From Selaginella moellendorffii (Eukaryota; Streptophyta; Lycopodiopsida; Selaginellales; Selaginellaceae): a stretch of DNA of 64,000 nucleotides. The position numbers were made by a program, and so were the translations under genes. The DNA lies in NCBI RefSeq assembly GCF_000143415.4, contig NW_003314280.1:2091549-2155548 (forward strand), given 5' to 3'. Of the stretch, positions 1 through 10,711 are shown one piece after another (position 1 is the first letter of the stretch; every line of letters starts with the position of its first letter). The notes below the pieces were generated by a model that was not told the origin of the DNA, did no database searches, and saw only the letters and a list, made by a program, of their open reading frames with translations.

Positions 1-1984
1 ACCACTCCAGGAATTGCACCAGCAGTATTTGTTATGCCCTGTGTGAGAAATGCTTTGGTTTAGAAAGGAAAAAAGAAAGGAGATGATTTGATTCCATACC
101 AAAAGAATGCCGGCGTACTTCCGTGATATATCTTGGTGTGTACAGTAAAGCCCTGGCAACACTGTTAGCAGCCGAAGAAACAAGGAAAATGACTACCAGA
201 TACCTGACAGCGCGAAACTTGACAATCCAATACCACCGGTTAGAAGCAGTATGACCGACCACGGTGGTAGACTAGGAACCAATGAGACAATACTCATGGA
301 AGCTGATGGAGAGAGAAAAGCGATGCTTTGGCAGATTTTTCTCACCTAGAAACATAACAGTGCTAGTCAGAGGGACAAGAAAGAGAACACCAAACTTACC
401 ACTGTGGTGCTTAGTCCAGATGTGATCATGCTATCAGCCCAGACAGCCGCAAAGCTTGTTACTGGAACAGATGCTAGAGGAGGAAGAATTGATATCTGTA
501 CTTTCATTAATCAGCCATTTTGATAGCAAAAGGAAAAGCTCTCACCAGTGCTGCATTAGTCAGATTCAGGTGTAGCTCATCACTGATATAAAAAGTCAGT
601 ACACATTGGTTTTTCTACAGTTTAACGCACCTGACAAATGTCGGCATCCAGGAAAGAAGTGTAAAATATCCCCAATTTCCACAGAAATGGGCATAAATCA
701 TCGCCCAGACTGGTGGACTTCTGAAAAAAGCGCTCCAAGGGACCTGTGACGAAACAGAAAAGATGATTACGGCGTCGAACGAAATGTTCCTAACCTTTGA
801 CGGTTGTCCAGTCTCATTGTCAGCAGCTGCTTGATCTGTCTCTGCAAAAAATGGTGTTTACATCACTCAGAACGCTGTATACTTGTATTTACCTGAATCG
901 CATCCTTCCGGATTGAACAGAAGGCACCTGGTCAAACACACGTCAACAAAAGTTCAAAGGCTTGTTCCATACCAGAAAAGGCCGAGCAAACCAAAGACGT
1001 AGAAAACAGATTGCCATCCAAAGTTTTCAATGAAAACAGGAGCGAAAAGCAGCCTGGTTTGCAAGATTCCATAAGTTACGCATTAGAGAGGCACAAAAGC
1101 TCACCCCGCTATACTTCCAACGCTGAGGCCACCGAAAATAACAGAGACCGCTCGCGAACGCTCGTTCGCACTTACTGTTCTACATTCACACATGAAAAAC
1201 AAACAGTTACTGATAATGTTACGTAATTGTACCTTGCTACGAGATCGGTAGCGGCTGAAGGAGACACGCCTTCGCCGACACCGACCTGTCAATTCCGGAA
1301 TCCATCACTCTTTGTCAGAGAAAGAAAAACTATGCTAGAATGGAAAACATACCATCACCCGGCTTGCCAGAATTAATGGTAGATATCGGGCTGAAAGTGG
1401 GACAGCCATAGTTGCCAACGACCAAAGAAAGACACCACCACGCAACACATATCTAGTACCAAACGGCAGGGAAAATAAAAAAAGAAACGGAGAATATAGA
1501 GCCTTACTTTCCAGAAAATTTACGTGAAAGCCATCCACCAGGCAACTGGCTGAAAGCGTATCCCAGAAACAGCGACGACTGAACTAATCCAGAAGTTGTT
1601 GCCGGCCATCCAAACTGCTGCGACATCGGTATAATAGCTACACTCAAGTTCACCTTGAAACAAACAAGTAAATATCGTTAAGTCAGCGATAAAATTAATC
1701 AGCGAGAAACTGAGAGGTACCTTGTCCATGTTGCAAATCACGAACGCGAGAGAAGCCATGAGAATGACCCTGTACTTGGGTTGATTCCAAGAAACACTAG
1801 CAGTATCTGTGGACGAAGGTATTGCAGTAATTTCATCTTCTTTATCCTGTGAGACACAATGGAATCTCAGCCCTGAGCCGTTCCGGAGTCTGAGATGCTT
1901 TGTACTTAAAGGGCTAGACTGCGGACAGATACTCATCTTGGTCGCGACTCGAGGTAGCCCAAGACACAAAGCCACTGCTGCCAT
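1..1984 (-). CDS. Plastid-type PHT4/ANTR anion (phosphate) transporter, 3' end outside window
   Basis: Major-facilitator transporter of the PHT4 (ANTR, SLC17-like) family, probably moving phosphate or organic anions across a plastid membrane. The first exon (1984-1721) gives a Ser/Arg-rich N-terminus that looks like a transit peptide, then the first membrane segment ending AFVICNMDK. The next exon starts near 1653 and reads VNLSVAIIPMSQQFGW, then QSSLFLGYAFSQLPGGWLSRK. A further exon (around 1460-1350) reads WSLATMAVPLSARYLP. Near the left edge GLYCTHQDISRKYAGILL is spliced (donor at 103/102) to GITNTAGAIPGV, the conserved late-helix block. All are family hallmarks on the minus strand with short introns. 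The last part of the C-terminal half lies left of position 1. Family call is firm; which PHT4 subtype and which membrane are not resolved. Exon limits in 200-1300 were not fully traced. Confidence 0.88.
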
Positions 1985-2053
1985 TGACGGACCTTTTATC
2001 TACAGACCATAGCTGACCTTCTAAACTCTTTGGTTACACAGACTGGGGGCGTT

Positions 2054-3033
2054 TCACTGTTGCTTTACAGTCAGTGAGGGCTGGCCCCGAGGCAGCCTCT
2101 TTGCAATCTCCTGTATGTTTCTGAGAGTTAAAAAGGGATTCAACAAAAGACCTTAGCGTACCTCGAAGAGCTCGTTAATGTTGCCGGCGGTTTTCGCCGA
2201 CGCCTCCGTAAAGAACATGGAGTTGCTCTCTGCATAAGCCCGAGCTTCCTGTAGATAGCATGTTGTGAGAGCAATTTTGAACTGCCAGCTTGAACATACA
2301 TCTGTTGAAACCGTGCGCAAGTTGTCAAGGTCGGCCTTGTTCCCAACAAGCGCAAGAACTATCCCTGCGTTCGCATGTTTTTGTAGCTCCTACACGAAAA
2401 TAAACGAGCAACCATAGTTAATGACAAACACGCAAAATGAAAAGCAAGGGTGGAACCTTGACCCAGTATTGAGCTTTCTGAAATGACTCCTTGCTGGTCA
2501 GGTCGTAGACTACCACCGCTGCAGAAGCTCCCCTATAGTAAAGTGGTGCTAATGAAGCATATCTCTCTTGTCCTGCGGTGTCCCATATCTCAAACTTAAC
2601 TGTGCTCGAGTCTTGGAGAGCTATAGTTTGCGACAAAAAAGAAGCACCAACAGTAACCTGTAGCACCATATCAAAATAATAAACACATTAAAAGCACTAC
2701 TTGCCTTTGATGACGGATCAAACTGCCCCCTTACAAAGCGCAGAACAATGCAGCTCTTTCCCACTCCGGAGTCGCCGAGAAGAACCAGCTGATTGTAGAG
2801 AGTTGGATCAATTCACAGCACAGGCTTTCCAACTCACCTTGACCCGTAGGTGTTTAGTATCTTGCGATCCATTTTCCAGAGAACCGTCACTCAGATGTGG
2901 CAAACCTTTAACTGGAGAAAAAGGAAATCAGCTTCGAACTTGGAGCTCACACAAATAGATCGCATAAATTGACGATTTGGGTACAACCATCGAAGGAGCA
3001 AAACATACCGGGTCTAGAAGCCGCACACCCCAT
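2054..3033 (-). CDS. RABF1: ARA6/RABF1-type plant-specific Rab5 GTPase
   Basis: Small GTPase of endosomal traffic. The start at 3033 gives MGCAASRP, the N-myristoylation/palmitoylation signature of ARA6 rather than an ordinary Rab5. Later exons show the P-loop GDSGVGKS followed by [11 protein letters not shown] (about 2794-2703), then [16 protein letters not shown] and [19 protein letters not shown] (2669-2450), and an ETSAK-like [16 protein letters not shown]. The last exon (2110-2054) reads [18 protein letters not shown] and stops. There is no C-terminal Cys motif, so it cannot be prenylated in the usual way; ARA6 proteins are instead anchored at the N-terminus. Known role of the family: plant endosome to plasma-membrane and vacuolar trafficking. 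Subfamily assignment rests on the MGC start plus the missing Cys tail and is strong. Confidence 0.92.
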
Positions 3034-3077
3034 CGTCGTCCTCCGGAGCTTAAGAACCTATGGAATATGCTGATCTC

Positions 3078-4294
3078 TCACTGGAGTTTAAGTAGTTCCG
3101 AAATAGTCACGACCGAATAGCCCTTTCGTTTAAGCTCGGGGAGAAGTACCCTTAGCACCTGAAACCAAACTCGTGATCGAAACTAGGAAAAAGGGTAGTA
3201 CCTCCGGAGTCTGTATCTTCTGCTGTTCCCTGTCGTGAAGAACGATAATAGCACCGGGATGAACCTACAACTTTCCACAATAAAGGTTTAAGGACCATCT
3301 GGAAAATTGACACATACCCTCCACAATAGGTACTTGGCAATCAACTTTCCTTTGTTCCTGAACAACGTGTCGAGAGGATACAGAGAGCCGAGTACCAATT
3401 TGTAGCCGTACCCCTCGACAAGATCTATCATTTCTCGAGTGTAGAAGCCGTGTCCCTGCACGAAAATTATGATTGATCAGTGAACGAAGAAGCTTGAGTT
3501 ACATACGGGTCGAAACCACTTCCACGGTTTTCCGTCCTCGCCTTTACGGAAAAATGGATTGAGCCGTCTCTCTGTGGCAAGAAGCTGGGCAGTAAACTCC
3601 TCCTGCATGCACACAAATGCTTCAACTTACACCTATAAAAACGAGGCATACCGGAGAGAGACGCCAGGAAGCACAATCGTACATGGTGTGGTTCCCAACC
3701 TCATGCCCTGTATCATCCAACGTGATGAAAAGCAAAGCTATGGCGACGCACCTTCTTTGTAAATTCTCTCGACCACCTCTGGGCACTTGTCCATATTACT
3801 TCCTATCAGGAACCACGTCGCTTTGCTGTGGTTTTCCTCAAGAATGTCCAGTAGCTGAAACACGAAAATCCCTTGGGACGATTTAGCTAAGAACATGTCA
3901 CAAAGAAAAAAAAAAGAAAAATCTCTCCACTCACTCAAGAAAAACTAGTTTACTACCTCGTGTGTAATGTCTCTGTGAGGCCCATCGTCCAGAGTGAGCG
4001 CGACCAGAAGCTCTGGACAAAATCAAGCAATGTGAGAGTGCTAGGGAAGGAAAGAGAAGAGCAGACCGTGCTTTTCTCGTCCTTGATCGAGAAACAAGAC
4101 TCTTCGCTGCCTCGTTTGCACGATCCTGACGAGCCATGTCGGGTGAACGGCGAGCCTGGATTCACAAGAAGGATGAGCAACGAAAAGAGCTGCCTATGAT
4201 CGACCACTCACGTAAGAATGCCAATGCCGGCGATTCCAAGCGCTCCAAATCCGAGGGTAAGCGTCGCGGCGGCCACTCCCCCTTGTGGCCACAT
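3078..4294 (-). CDS. Polysaccharide deacetylase family protein (NodB/CE4 homology domain)
   Basis: Start at 4294 (MWPQGGVAAATL) gives a short hydrophobic N-terminal segment, probably a signal anchor, then a basic stretch. The catalytic domain follows after two short introns: LLVALTLDDGPHRDIT carries the metal-binding TxDDGP motif, KATWFLIGSNMDKCPEVV follows, and GHEVGNHTMYD supplies the His-x4-His-type second metal motif. Downstream are HPGAIIVLHDRE and a final exon VLRVLLPELKRKGYSVVTISELLKLQ that stops at 3078. CE4 enzymes remove N- or O-acetyl groups from polysaccharides; the substrate in a plant is unknown. Introns include one ending at the split codon of KHE|LL, which restores the frame exactly. 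The gene faces the PPR gene at 4386, with 91 bp between start codons. Confidence 0.82.
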
Positions 4295-4381
4295 TCTCTT
4301 TTCTTCCAAGATATTAGGGCTCTACGAGGAAATGGCGCTATGTGGCATTCCGCTGACAATTCTAGGGCTCCTCTAGCGCCG

Positions 4382-4435
4382 ATGGATGCGGCGAGCGAAT
4401 GTAAGAATCTGTGCCTCTCGCCTGCTCTCTTGTGA
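4382..4435 (+). other. Short upstream ORF overlapping the PPR start
   Basis: An ATG four bases before the PPR start (ATGGATGCGG) opens a different frame coding 17 residues and stopping at 4433-4435. If the transcript starts upstream of 4382, ribosomes meet this start first, so it could lower PPR translation. This depends on the unmapped transcription start. Confidence 0.3.
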
Positions 4436-6326
4436 TCTTTCTCTCTGCAGAGCGAGCACACAACCAATCTGGCAGAGCAGCAAGATCGAGGAGAATCGTT
4501 TGGTATCCAGGAGTTTCGATGGCACTGGGTTCGCCCTCGCGGCCTCGAGAGCTTGCGGCATTCTCAGGGATCTGGAAACAGCACGAAGGCTACACAAGGA
4601 TGCGATCGCGATCGACGGGAACAGCAACATCTACATCGCGAGCAGCTTGGTGGACAGCTACGCGAAATGTGGGAGCCTGGTCGATGCTCGCAGCGCCTTC
4701 GAAGCTATGGATTCCCGCAATGCAGTGGCGTGGACGTCGCTGATCCTCGGCTGCGCGGAGAATGGGGAGGCCGAGGCTGGCCTGGAGTTGTTCCAGCGGA
4801 TCATCGACGAGGGCTGCGAGCCAAGCGCTCGATCTTTCGTGGCGGCCCTCAAGTGTTGCTCTCGGCTGGCCAGGGAAGAAGAGGGAAGCCTCGATCGTCT
4901 CCATGGCAAGACGCGCAAGAAGCTGAGAAGCTTGGCTAGAGGCGCGGCTATTCATCGCTTGATCGAGGGATGCGTGGATATCTTCGTCGCGGGCAGCCTG
5001 ATCGACATGTACGCTAGCTGTGGAGATTTGCGGCGAGCTCGTCGCGTCTTCGACAGGATTCCATGCCACAACTTGGTAGCGTGGAACGCTATGATCCTGG
5101 GCTATGCCGAGCAAGGTGACGGACGCTCGTCGCTGGAGCTCTACGATCGCTTGTCTTCGGTTCCGGGGATGGTTCCAGACGCTCGGACGATTGGAGCTGC
5201 TCTTAAGGCTTGCTCCCTCCTAGCAGCTGACAAGCACCGCAACGAAAAGTTCTATGAAAAGTTGGAGCATGAAGAACACGAAGAAAGGATAGAGCATGAA
5301 GAACAAGAACACAGTAACGCTCTCCAGGTGAGGGAATTGCTGGACAAAGGCAGGCAGCTTTTCTCTCGAGCAGTGGAACTCGGGTATGGCTCGGACGTCT
5401 TCCTTCTTAACACGGTGGTGGACTTTTACGCGAAGTGTGGGAGCTTGGCCGAGGCTCGGGCGGTCTTCGACAGGATTCCATGCAAGACGTGCGTCTCCTG
5501 GAACGCTCTCATGCTCGGCTACGTGGAGAACGGTCATGCCGAGCAGGCTCTAGACTTGTTCATGAGCATGCCGGACGAGATGGATTCGACGACGTTTGCT
5601 GCGGCTTTCAAGGCCTGTGGTAGCAGAGCTTTTCTGGGAACTGGGAAGTCCATCCACGCACATATCTGCCGGTGTGGAGCTGAGAAGAACCTGGTTGTGG
5701 CGACCGGAGCTTTGGATTTCTACTCCAAGTGCGGCAACATGGTCGAAGCTCAGCACATCTTCGACTCCATGCCGTCGAAGAACACCGTAACTTGGACAGC
5801 GCTCATCGGCGGATTCAGTCGCCTGGGAGGAGAGGAATCGACACAGCAGGTGTTTGATCTCTTCCGTGAGATGCTCGACGGTGGGCTCAAGCCAGACGGT
5901 GCCACTCTCGTGCTGGTCATTGCCGCTTGCAGCCATGCCGGCCTGGTCGACAAAGGCCGAAAGATCTTCGAAGAAGTTCTTCCGAGGCACTGCGTCTCTC
6001 TCGGGATAGAGCACTACCACGCCTTGATCGATCTTCTGGGACGAGCCAACGAGCTCCAGGAAGCTCTGGACGTGGCGGAGACGATGCCTTTCAAGCCCAG
6101 CTTCGTGACATGGATGACGCTGCTGGCCTGCTGCAAGAAGTGGGGCAATGCAGCGATTGGGAAGCTCGCGTTCCAGAGATTGATAGCGATCGATGCGACA
6201 GACCCCACTGCCTATGTGCTCCTGGAGAAGATCTACGCGAGCCAAGGATCGTGGAAGGAGCTCGCGGAGATCGAAGAAATGAGGAAGAAGAAGAAAGCGA
6301 AGACCGTTGACTCTGTACGTCTTTGA
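4386..6326 (+). CDS. PLS-class pentatricopeptide repeat protein with E-like C-terminus
   Basis: Single-exon 646-residue PPR protein, presumably organellar and RNA-binding. Repeats with the VxWNAMILGYAE / LVDxYAKCGSL signatures run from about residue 65 to 560. They end in HYHALIDLLGRANELQEALDVAETMPFKP and an E-motif-like block YVLLEKIYASQGSWKELAEI. There is no DYW cytidine-deaminase domain, so an editing role would need a partner. The N-terminus is Arg/Ser-rich, consistent with organelle import. Two charged linkers interrupt the array: one Arg/Lys-rich near residue 165-180, and one of near-repeated His-Glu units near residue 293-308 encoded by a short tandem duplication (about 5260-5315). The C-terminus is a Lys-rich tail. 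Paralogous to the PPR at 22007. Confidence 0.92.
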   Translation: MRRANVRICASRLLSCDLSLCRASTQPIWQSSKIEENRLVSRSFDGTGFALAASRACGILRDLETARRLHKDAIAIDGNSNIYIASSLVDSYAKCGSLVDARSAFEAMDSRNAVAWTSLILGCAENGEAEAGLELFQRIIDEGCEPSARSFVAALKCCSRLAREEEGSLDRLHGKTRKKLRSLARGAAIHRLIEGCVDIFVAGSLIDMYASCGDLRRARRVFDRIPCHNLVAWNAMILGYAEQGDGRSSLELYDRLSSVPGMVPDARTIGAALKACSLLAADKHRNEKFYEKLEHEEHEERIEHEEQEHSNALQVRELLDKGRQLFSRAVELGYGSDVFLLNTVVDFYAKCGSLAEARAVFDRIPCKTCVSWNALMLGYVENGHAEQALDLFMSMPDEMDSTTFAAAFKACGSRAFLGTGKSIHAHICRCGAEKNLVVATGALDFYSKCGNMVEAQHIFDSMPSKNTVTWTALIGGFSRLGGEESTQQVFDLFREMLDGGLKPDGATLVLVIAACSHAGLVDKGRKIFEEVLPRHCVSLGIEHYHALIDLLGRANELQEALDVAETMPFKPSFVTWMTLLACCKKWGNAAIGKLAFQRLIAIDATDPTAYVLLEKIYASQGSWKELAEIEEMRKKKKAKTVDSVRL

Positions 6327-6634
6327 CTAGACCGCGTTTGACTGAAAATTCTACGGTGCTATGGCTGTTTCCACGACGCTTCTTCGATAACTAGCTAAAA
6401 GCGTTTTTTACAGTGAGCTATTTGTTAGTCCATTCTTCGCTAGGGCTCTCTGGCGCTCCGGACTAGGGTATACATGGTCCTCGTGAGCTTGGCAGCTGAG
6501 AGCGCGGCGCCAGCGTGTTGATCTGGGCAGAGCGGAGCTTCCAATTCCACCAGTGCCGGCAGTCCGCGAGCTGAAATTGTGAGTTTCTAGGGGCGAAGAA
6601 ATGCGCGATAGCGCTCCTCGCAGCGATCCTCACA
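6327..6634. other. Intergenic region between PPR and CAMTA
   Basis: About 300 bp with no coding signal. It must hold the PPR 3' end and the CAMTA promoter and 5' leader. No clear TATA box or repeat was seen. Confidence 0.5.
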
Positions 6635-9600
6635 ATGTATGACAATCGCCGTTTAAGATTCTTTCCCTCTCAGCCAGGTATGTGCTCTGTTGTGGAGAAG
6701 CGATTTTTTGGATTAATTTTGTGTTGTTTGACAATGTCTATAGAGATTGACATCTATCAGATTATACGCGAAGCACAGAACAGATGGTTGAGGCCTCTGG
6801 AAGTGATCGAGATCCTCCGCAACTACCAGAAGTTCCGGCTCAACCCCGTTCCACCGAATAAGCCTCCAAGTATGAATCGATCGCTTTGAGCTTTGACTGG
6901 ACATTTAATACTTTACAAGCAGGTGGATCGTTGTTTCTCTTTGATCGTAAGACACTGCGCTTCTTCCGCAAGGATGGTCATAATTGGCGGAAGAAGAAAG
7001 ATGGTAAAACTGTCCGAGAGGCTCACGAGCGTCTTAAGGTATGGCTAGAAGCTTGCTCGAAGAATTTCTAAGATATTCCTATTGTAGGCCGGTAGTGTAG
7101 ATGTTCTTCACTGTTATTATGCTCATGGAGAGGACAATCCAAATTTTCAACGTCGGAGTTATTGGATGCTTGAAGGGTAATGTCAACAAAAAGAATAGCC
7201 GATAGTTATAACGACAGTTTTACAGGGCATATGAACACATCGTCCTTGTACACTACAGGGAAGTCACGGAGGTACAAAGTTTTATTTTTTACCTCTCCAT
7301 GTGTATCTCGAAAGTCATTTCTTTATTTTGCACTTTCCAGGGAAGCAGATCATCTGTGTATCGATCCATGCAAGAAGCAAAAGAGAATGCGTCGCATTCT
7401 CGTGCTACGGGACAAAGCCTACCTGCATCCAATTCAGCCATTTCCGACGTTGAGGTGACAGGCCCCTACAAATCCCCCGAAGCTCCTGTGACGCCCATCG
7501 AAAGTGAAGGCACCGACTCTGGTGAAGAAGGCCACGTTAATGAAAACAATGTTGTGGAGCAATCGTCCTTACTGCAGCAAGTCGCTCAATCTTCTCCAGT
7601 CGCTCCACCTTCTACCAGTGTTCCCGTTGCAGCGGTGCCTGCTGCGGCGAAAAATCTGGAAGGAGTGGACTATGACGATCTTCTACGAAATCCTGGTAAA
7701 ATCAATCTGTTCTCTACGCATCAAGCTGACTGTCCTTTGTAGACGCGTATCTTGGTCAAAAGTCAATAGATGCCCAGACATGGAGTACGTTGCTGGATAA
7801 CTTCGGAGGCACCAACACAACTGAAAAAATGGAAAGCACTTCTCAAAGCCATTTCCTGTCTCCCGGTTTTTCAAATCACGTGTATAACTCCATTACACCT
7901 ACTAATCACCCTTTTCCACCTGTGGTAAGTTGTGCTCATGCTATCAGTTCGTTTCCTGAGATTTTTTTTGTAGCTTTCGACCCCGGATTCTCAGCATATG
8001 GAAGTTGATCTTCGTCAGGTGATTCTGCAAGCCATGCATTTCTTATGACGCATTGTTTTTATTGCTACATATTTTTGTGACGCAGGCTCAGTATTCCGCA
8101 CAAGATGTTTCTAAAAAACCACAAACCGCTATTCCGAATGATGCTTCCGAATACTACAAAGTCGCTCTGCCAGACGTGTTGGTTGAAGACGAGGGGAAAA
8201 CTTCGTTAAAAAAGCTGGATAGCTTTGGCCGATGGATGAGCCGGGAAATTGGAGAGGATAGTCAGAGCTCTTTACTTTCAGGCTCTACTGACCACGCTTA
8301 CTGGACACTAGACGACCATAACACGTTCGATGAGATTTCAAACTTTACTCAACAAATACAGGACGTTGGTCTTGGCCCGTCTGTCTCGCAAGATCAGCAG
8401 TTCAGTATCGTGGATTTCTCACCGGATTGGGCGTTTTCATCAGAAGAAACGAAGGTGAAACATTTTCCCGGTTCAGTTTTGTTGAAAAGTATCTTAAGTT
8501 TCTTCTGTTCCTTTTTTTTTTCCAGGTTATCGTTGCAGGGAACTTTTTGAAGAGGGGTGCAAGCCCTGTATGGCACTGCATGTTTGGTGAAGTGGAGGTT
8601 CCTGCAGAGACCATTCATGAAGGTGTTCTTCGTTGCAAGGCCCCTATACATTCTCCAGGAAGGGTTCCTTTGTATATTACTCTTGGAGATAGGGTCGCTT
8701 GCAGTGAAATTAGGGAGTTCGAATATCGTACCGCGACGATGAAGCCTGTAGCGGGTAATCCAGAACAATTACAGGTTGAAGACGAGGTTTTAGAACAGCG
8801 GTTTGCAAGGTTAATTTCGCTTAACACCGACGAAGCAACGAAGTCCGAGGAGCAGTCAGATAAAGTACAGCTATCGAAGATCTTGGAACTTACTTCTGGT
8901 CTGTGGGAAGATCCTGAGCCGAGTGAGAGCGAGGTGGGAAGTTCCACAAGAGACACCGTTCTTCAAACGCTGTTGAAGCAGCAACTTCAGAGATGGCTGC
9001 TTGTGAAAGTTTGTGACCGGGATAAAGGTGCTGCGGTTTTGGATGCGCAGGGACAAAGTGCGCTTCACTTGGCAGCTGCACTAGGATACGATTGGGCCGT
9101 CAATCCCATACTGGCTGCTGGTGTCGGAGTTAACTTTCGAGATGTCCACGGTTGGACGGGACTTCATTGGGCCGCATCTCGTGGAAGGTTTATTTTCTTT
9201 TTCTCTTTTGTTTTTCCGATCTTCTAAAGCTCGCGGATCTTGTAGGGAGAAAGTGGTTTCGACACTTCTGGCAGCTGGTGCCTCTCCAGGACTGGTTACT
9301 GATCCTACTCCACAAAATTCATCTGGACGTACTCCCGCCGACCTCGCAGCAAGCAGCGGTCACAAAGGAATGGCAGGATTACTAGCGGAGATGTCTCTGA
9401 CTACTCATCTCACGTCATTGACGCTGAAGGAGAGGAACACCGACGAAATAGACTCGCTGTCTGCTGTTCTTGCCGAAGAGAAAGCCGTAGAGGATTTCTC
9501 GGACAACCAAGCTGCAAATGGTGGAACCGATCGGTCCCTGCTCCAAGGTTCCCTCCGAGCTGTCAGAAACGCAGCCCGCGCTGCAGCGCTCATCCATGCA

Positions 9601-10315
9601 AGCTTCCGCCAAGAATCGTTCAGGAGGCGCCAGGAGAAGATTGGAGAAGAAATCGACAACGAATATGGAATGTCGATGAACGAGCTGAAGGTTTTGGCTT
9701 CGCGAAACGGCGGCGCGAACCGGAAGGAACACTCGGCAGCGACAAAGATACAGCAAAAGTATCGCGGCTGGAAAGGTCGCAGGGACTTCCTCCTCCTCCG
9801 CCAACGCGTAGTGAGAATCCAGGTAAAACCGTCGATTCAGCGTCGCTTTTGGTGACTAAAAGCTTGTGCCGCTCTTCAGGCTCACGTTCGCGGACACCAA
9901 GTTCGTAGGAAATTCAGAAAGATTCTCTGGACGGTCGGCATACTGGACAAAGCCATTCTGAGATGGCGGAGGAAGCGCGGTGGCCTCCGCCGAGCGAGCG
10001 CGCAAACTCAGAACACGGACGACGACGACGTCTTGAAAGCCGGCAGGAAACAAAAGGAGGCACAGTTCCAAAAGGCCGTGACGCGCGTCCAGTCCATGGT
10101 TCGCTCGCACGAAGCGCAAGAACAATATCAAAGAATACAGGAAGCTTACCTTCAAGCTGTGGTGAGTAGTCTCTCGTTTTTTCCTAGTTTCCCAGCATTT
10201 CGATCGTGGGCTTATAGTCTCCATCTTCATTCGATCTAAAACTTTTGCGTTTGCGCAGGCTGGTGACTCTCAAGCTCGTAACGAGAATGAACGAGACGAG
10301 ACAATGCTGGGCTGA
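6635..10315 (+). CDS. CAMTA: Calmodulin-binding transcription activator (CAMTA)
   Basis: Multi-exon nuclear transcription factor. Start at 6635 (MYDNRRLRFF) splices into the CG-1 DNA-binding domain: EAQNRWLRPLEVIEILRNYQ, then GGSLFLFDRKTLRFFRKDGHNW with KKDGKTVREAHERLK, then GSVDVLHCYYAHGEDNPNFQRR. A long Ser/Pro-rich middle follows. The IPT/TIG segment (VIVAGNFLKRGASPVWHCMFGEVEV) lies around 8526-8730. Ankyrin repeats (SALHLAAALGYDWAV, GWTGLHWAASRGR) lie around 9050-9390. IQ motifs (AATKIQQKYRGWKGRRDF, VRIQ with AHVRGHQVRRKF) lie around 9740-9930, and a basic amphipathic calmodulin-binding helix ILDKAILRWRRKRGGLR around 9945. It stops at 10313-10315. The domain order matches land-plant CAMTAs, which bind vCGCGB elements and couple Ca2+/calmodulin to stress and defence transcription. 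Introns are short. Confidence 0.95.
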
Positions 10316-10711
10316 CCGAAAAAACTAACAAGCAGTACTCTTATATCGGATAACTTTGGTTTCCTTCTTTCGCCATTACGTTTTAAGCTTCTTGTTTCTA
10401 CTAACATTTGAATGCTGTCATTTTTTGCGCGATATATATAAATTCCACACCAAAGTTTTTCCAGACCGTTAGATGAGCGAGATCCGCGGCTGAAACGTTC
10501 CACGGCTACATGCCGTCGATATTCTGGACGGGCGGGATCTTTCTAACGGCCATATGATGTTTGAAGTGTAACAAGAAAAAAGAAAAAGAGGGTTTTGAGG
10601 AGTCCTATGCCACTAGATTGGGATCCACGCGCGCGCTAATGCGATCGGTCGCTGTTCTAGGTACCTGATCGATCGATCTTGCGTTTCTGGTTTCTGGGAG
10701 TAGATTAGGCG
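10316..10711. other. Intergenic region between CAMTA and KIN-10A
   Basis: No coding signal. A TATATATAAA string sits at about 10433-10442, upstream of the kinesin start by about 270 bp. It could be a TATA box if the leader is long, but this is not demonstrated. Confidence 0.4.
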
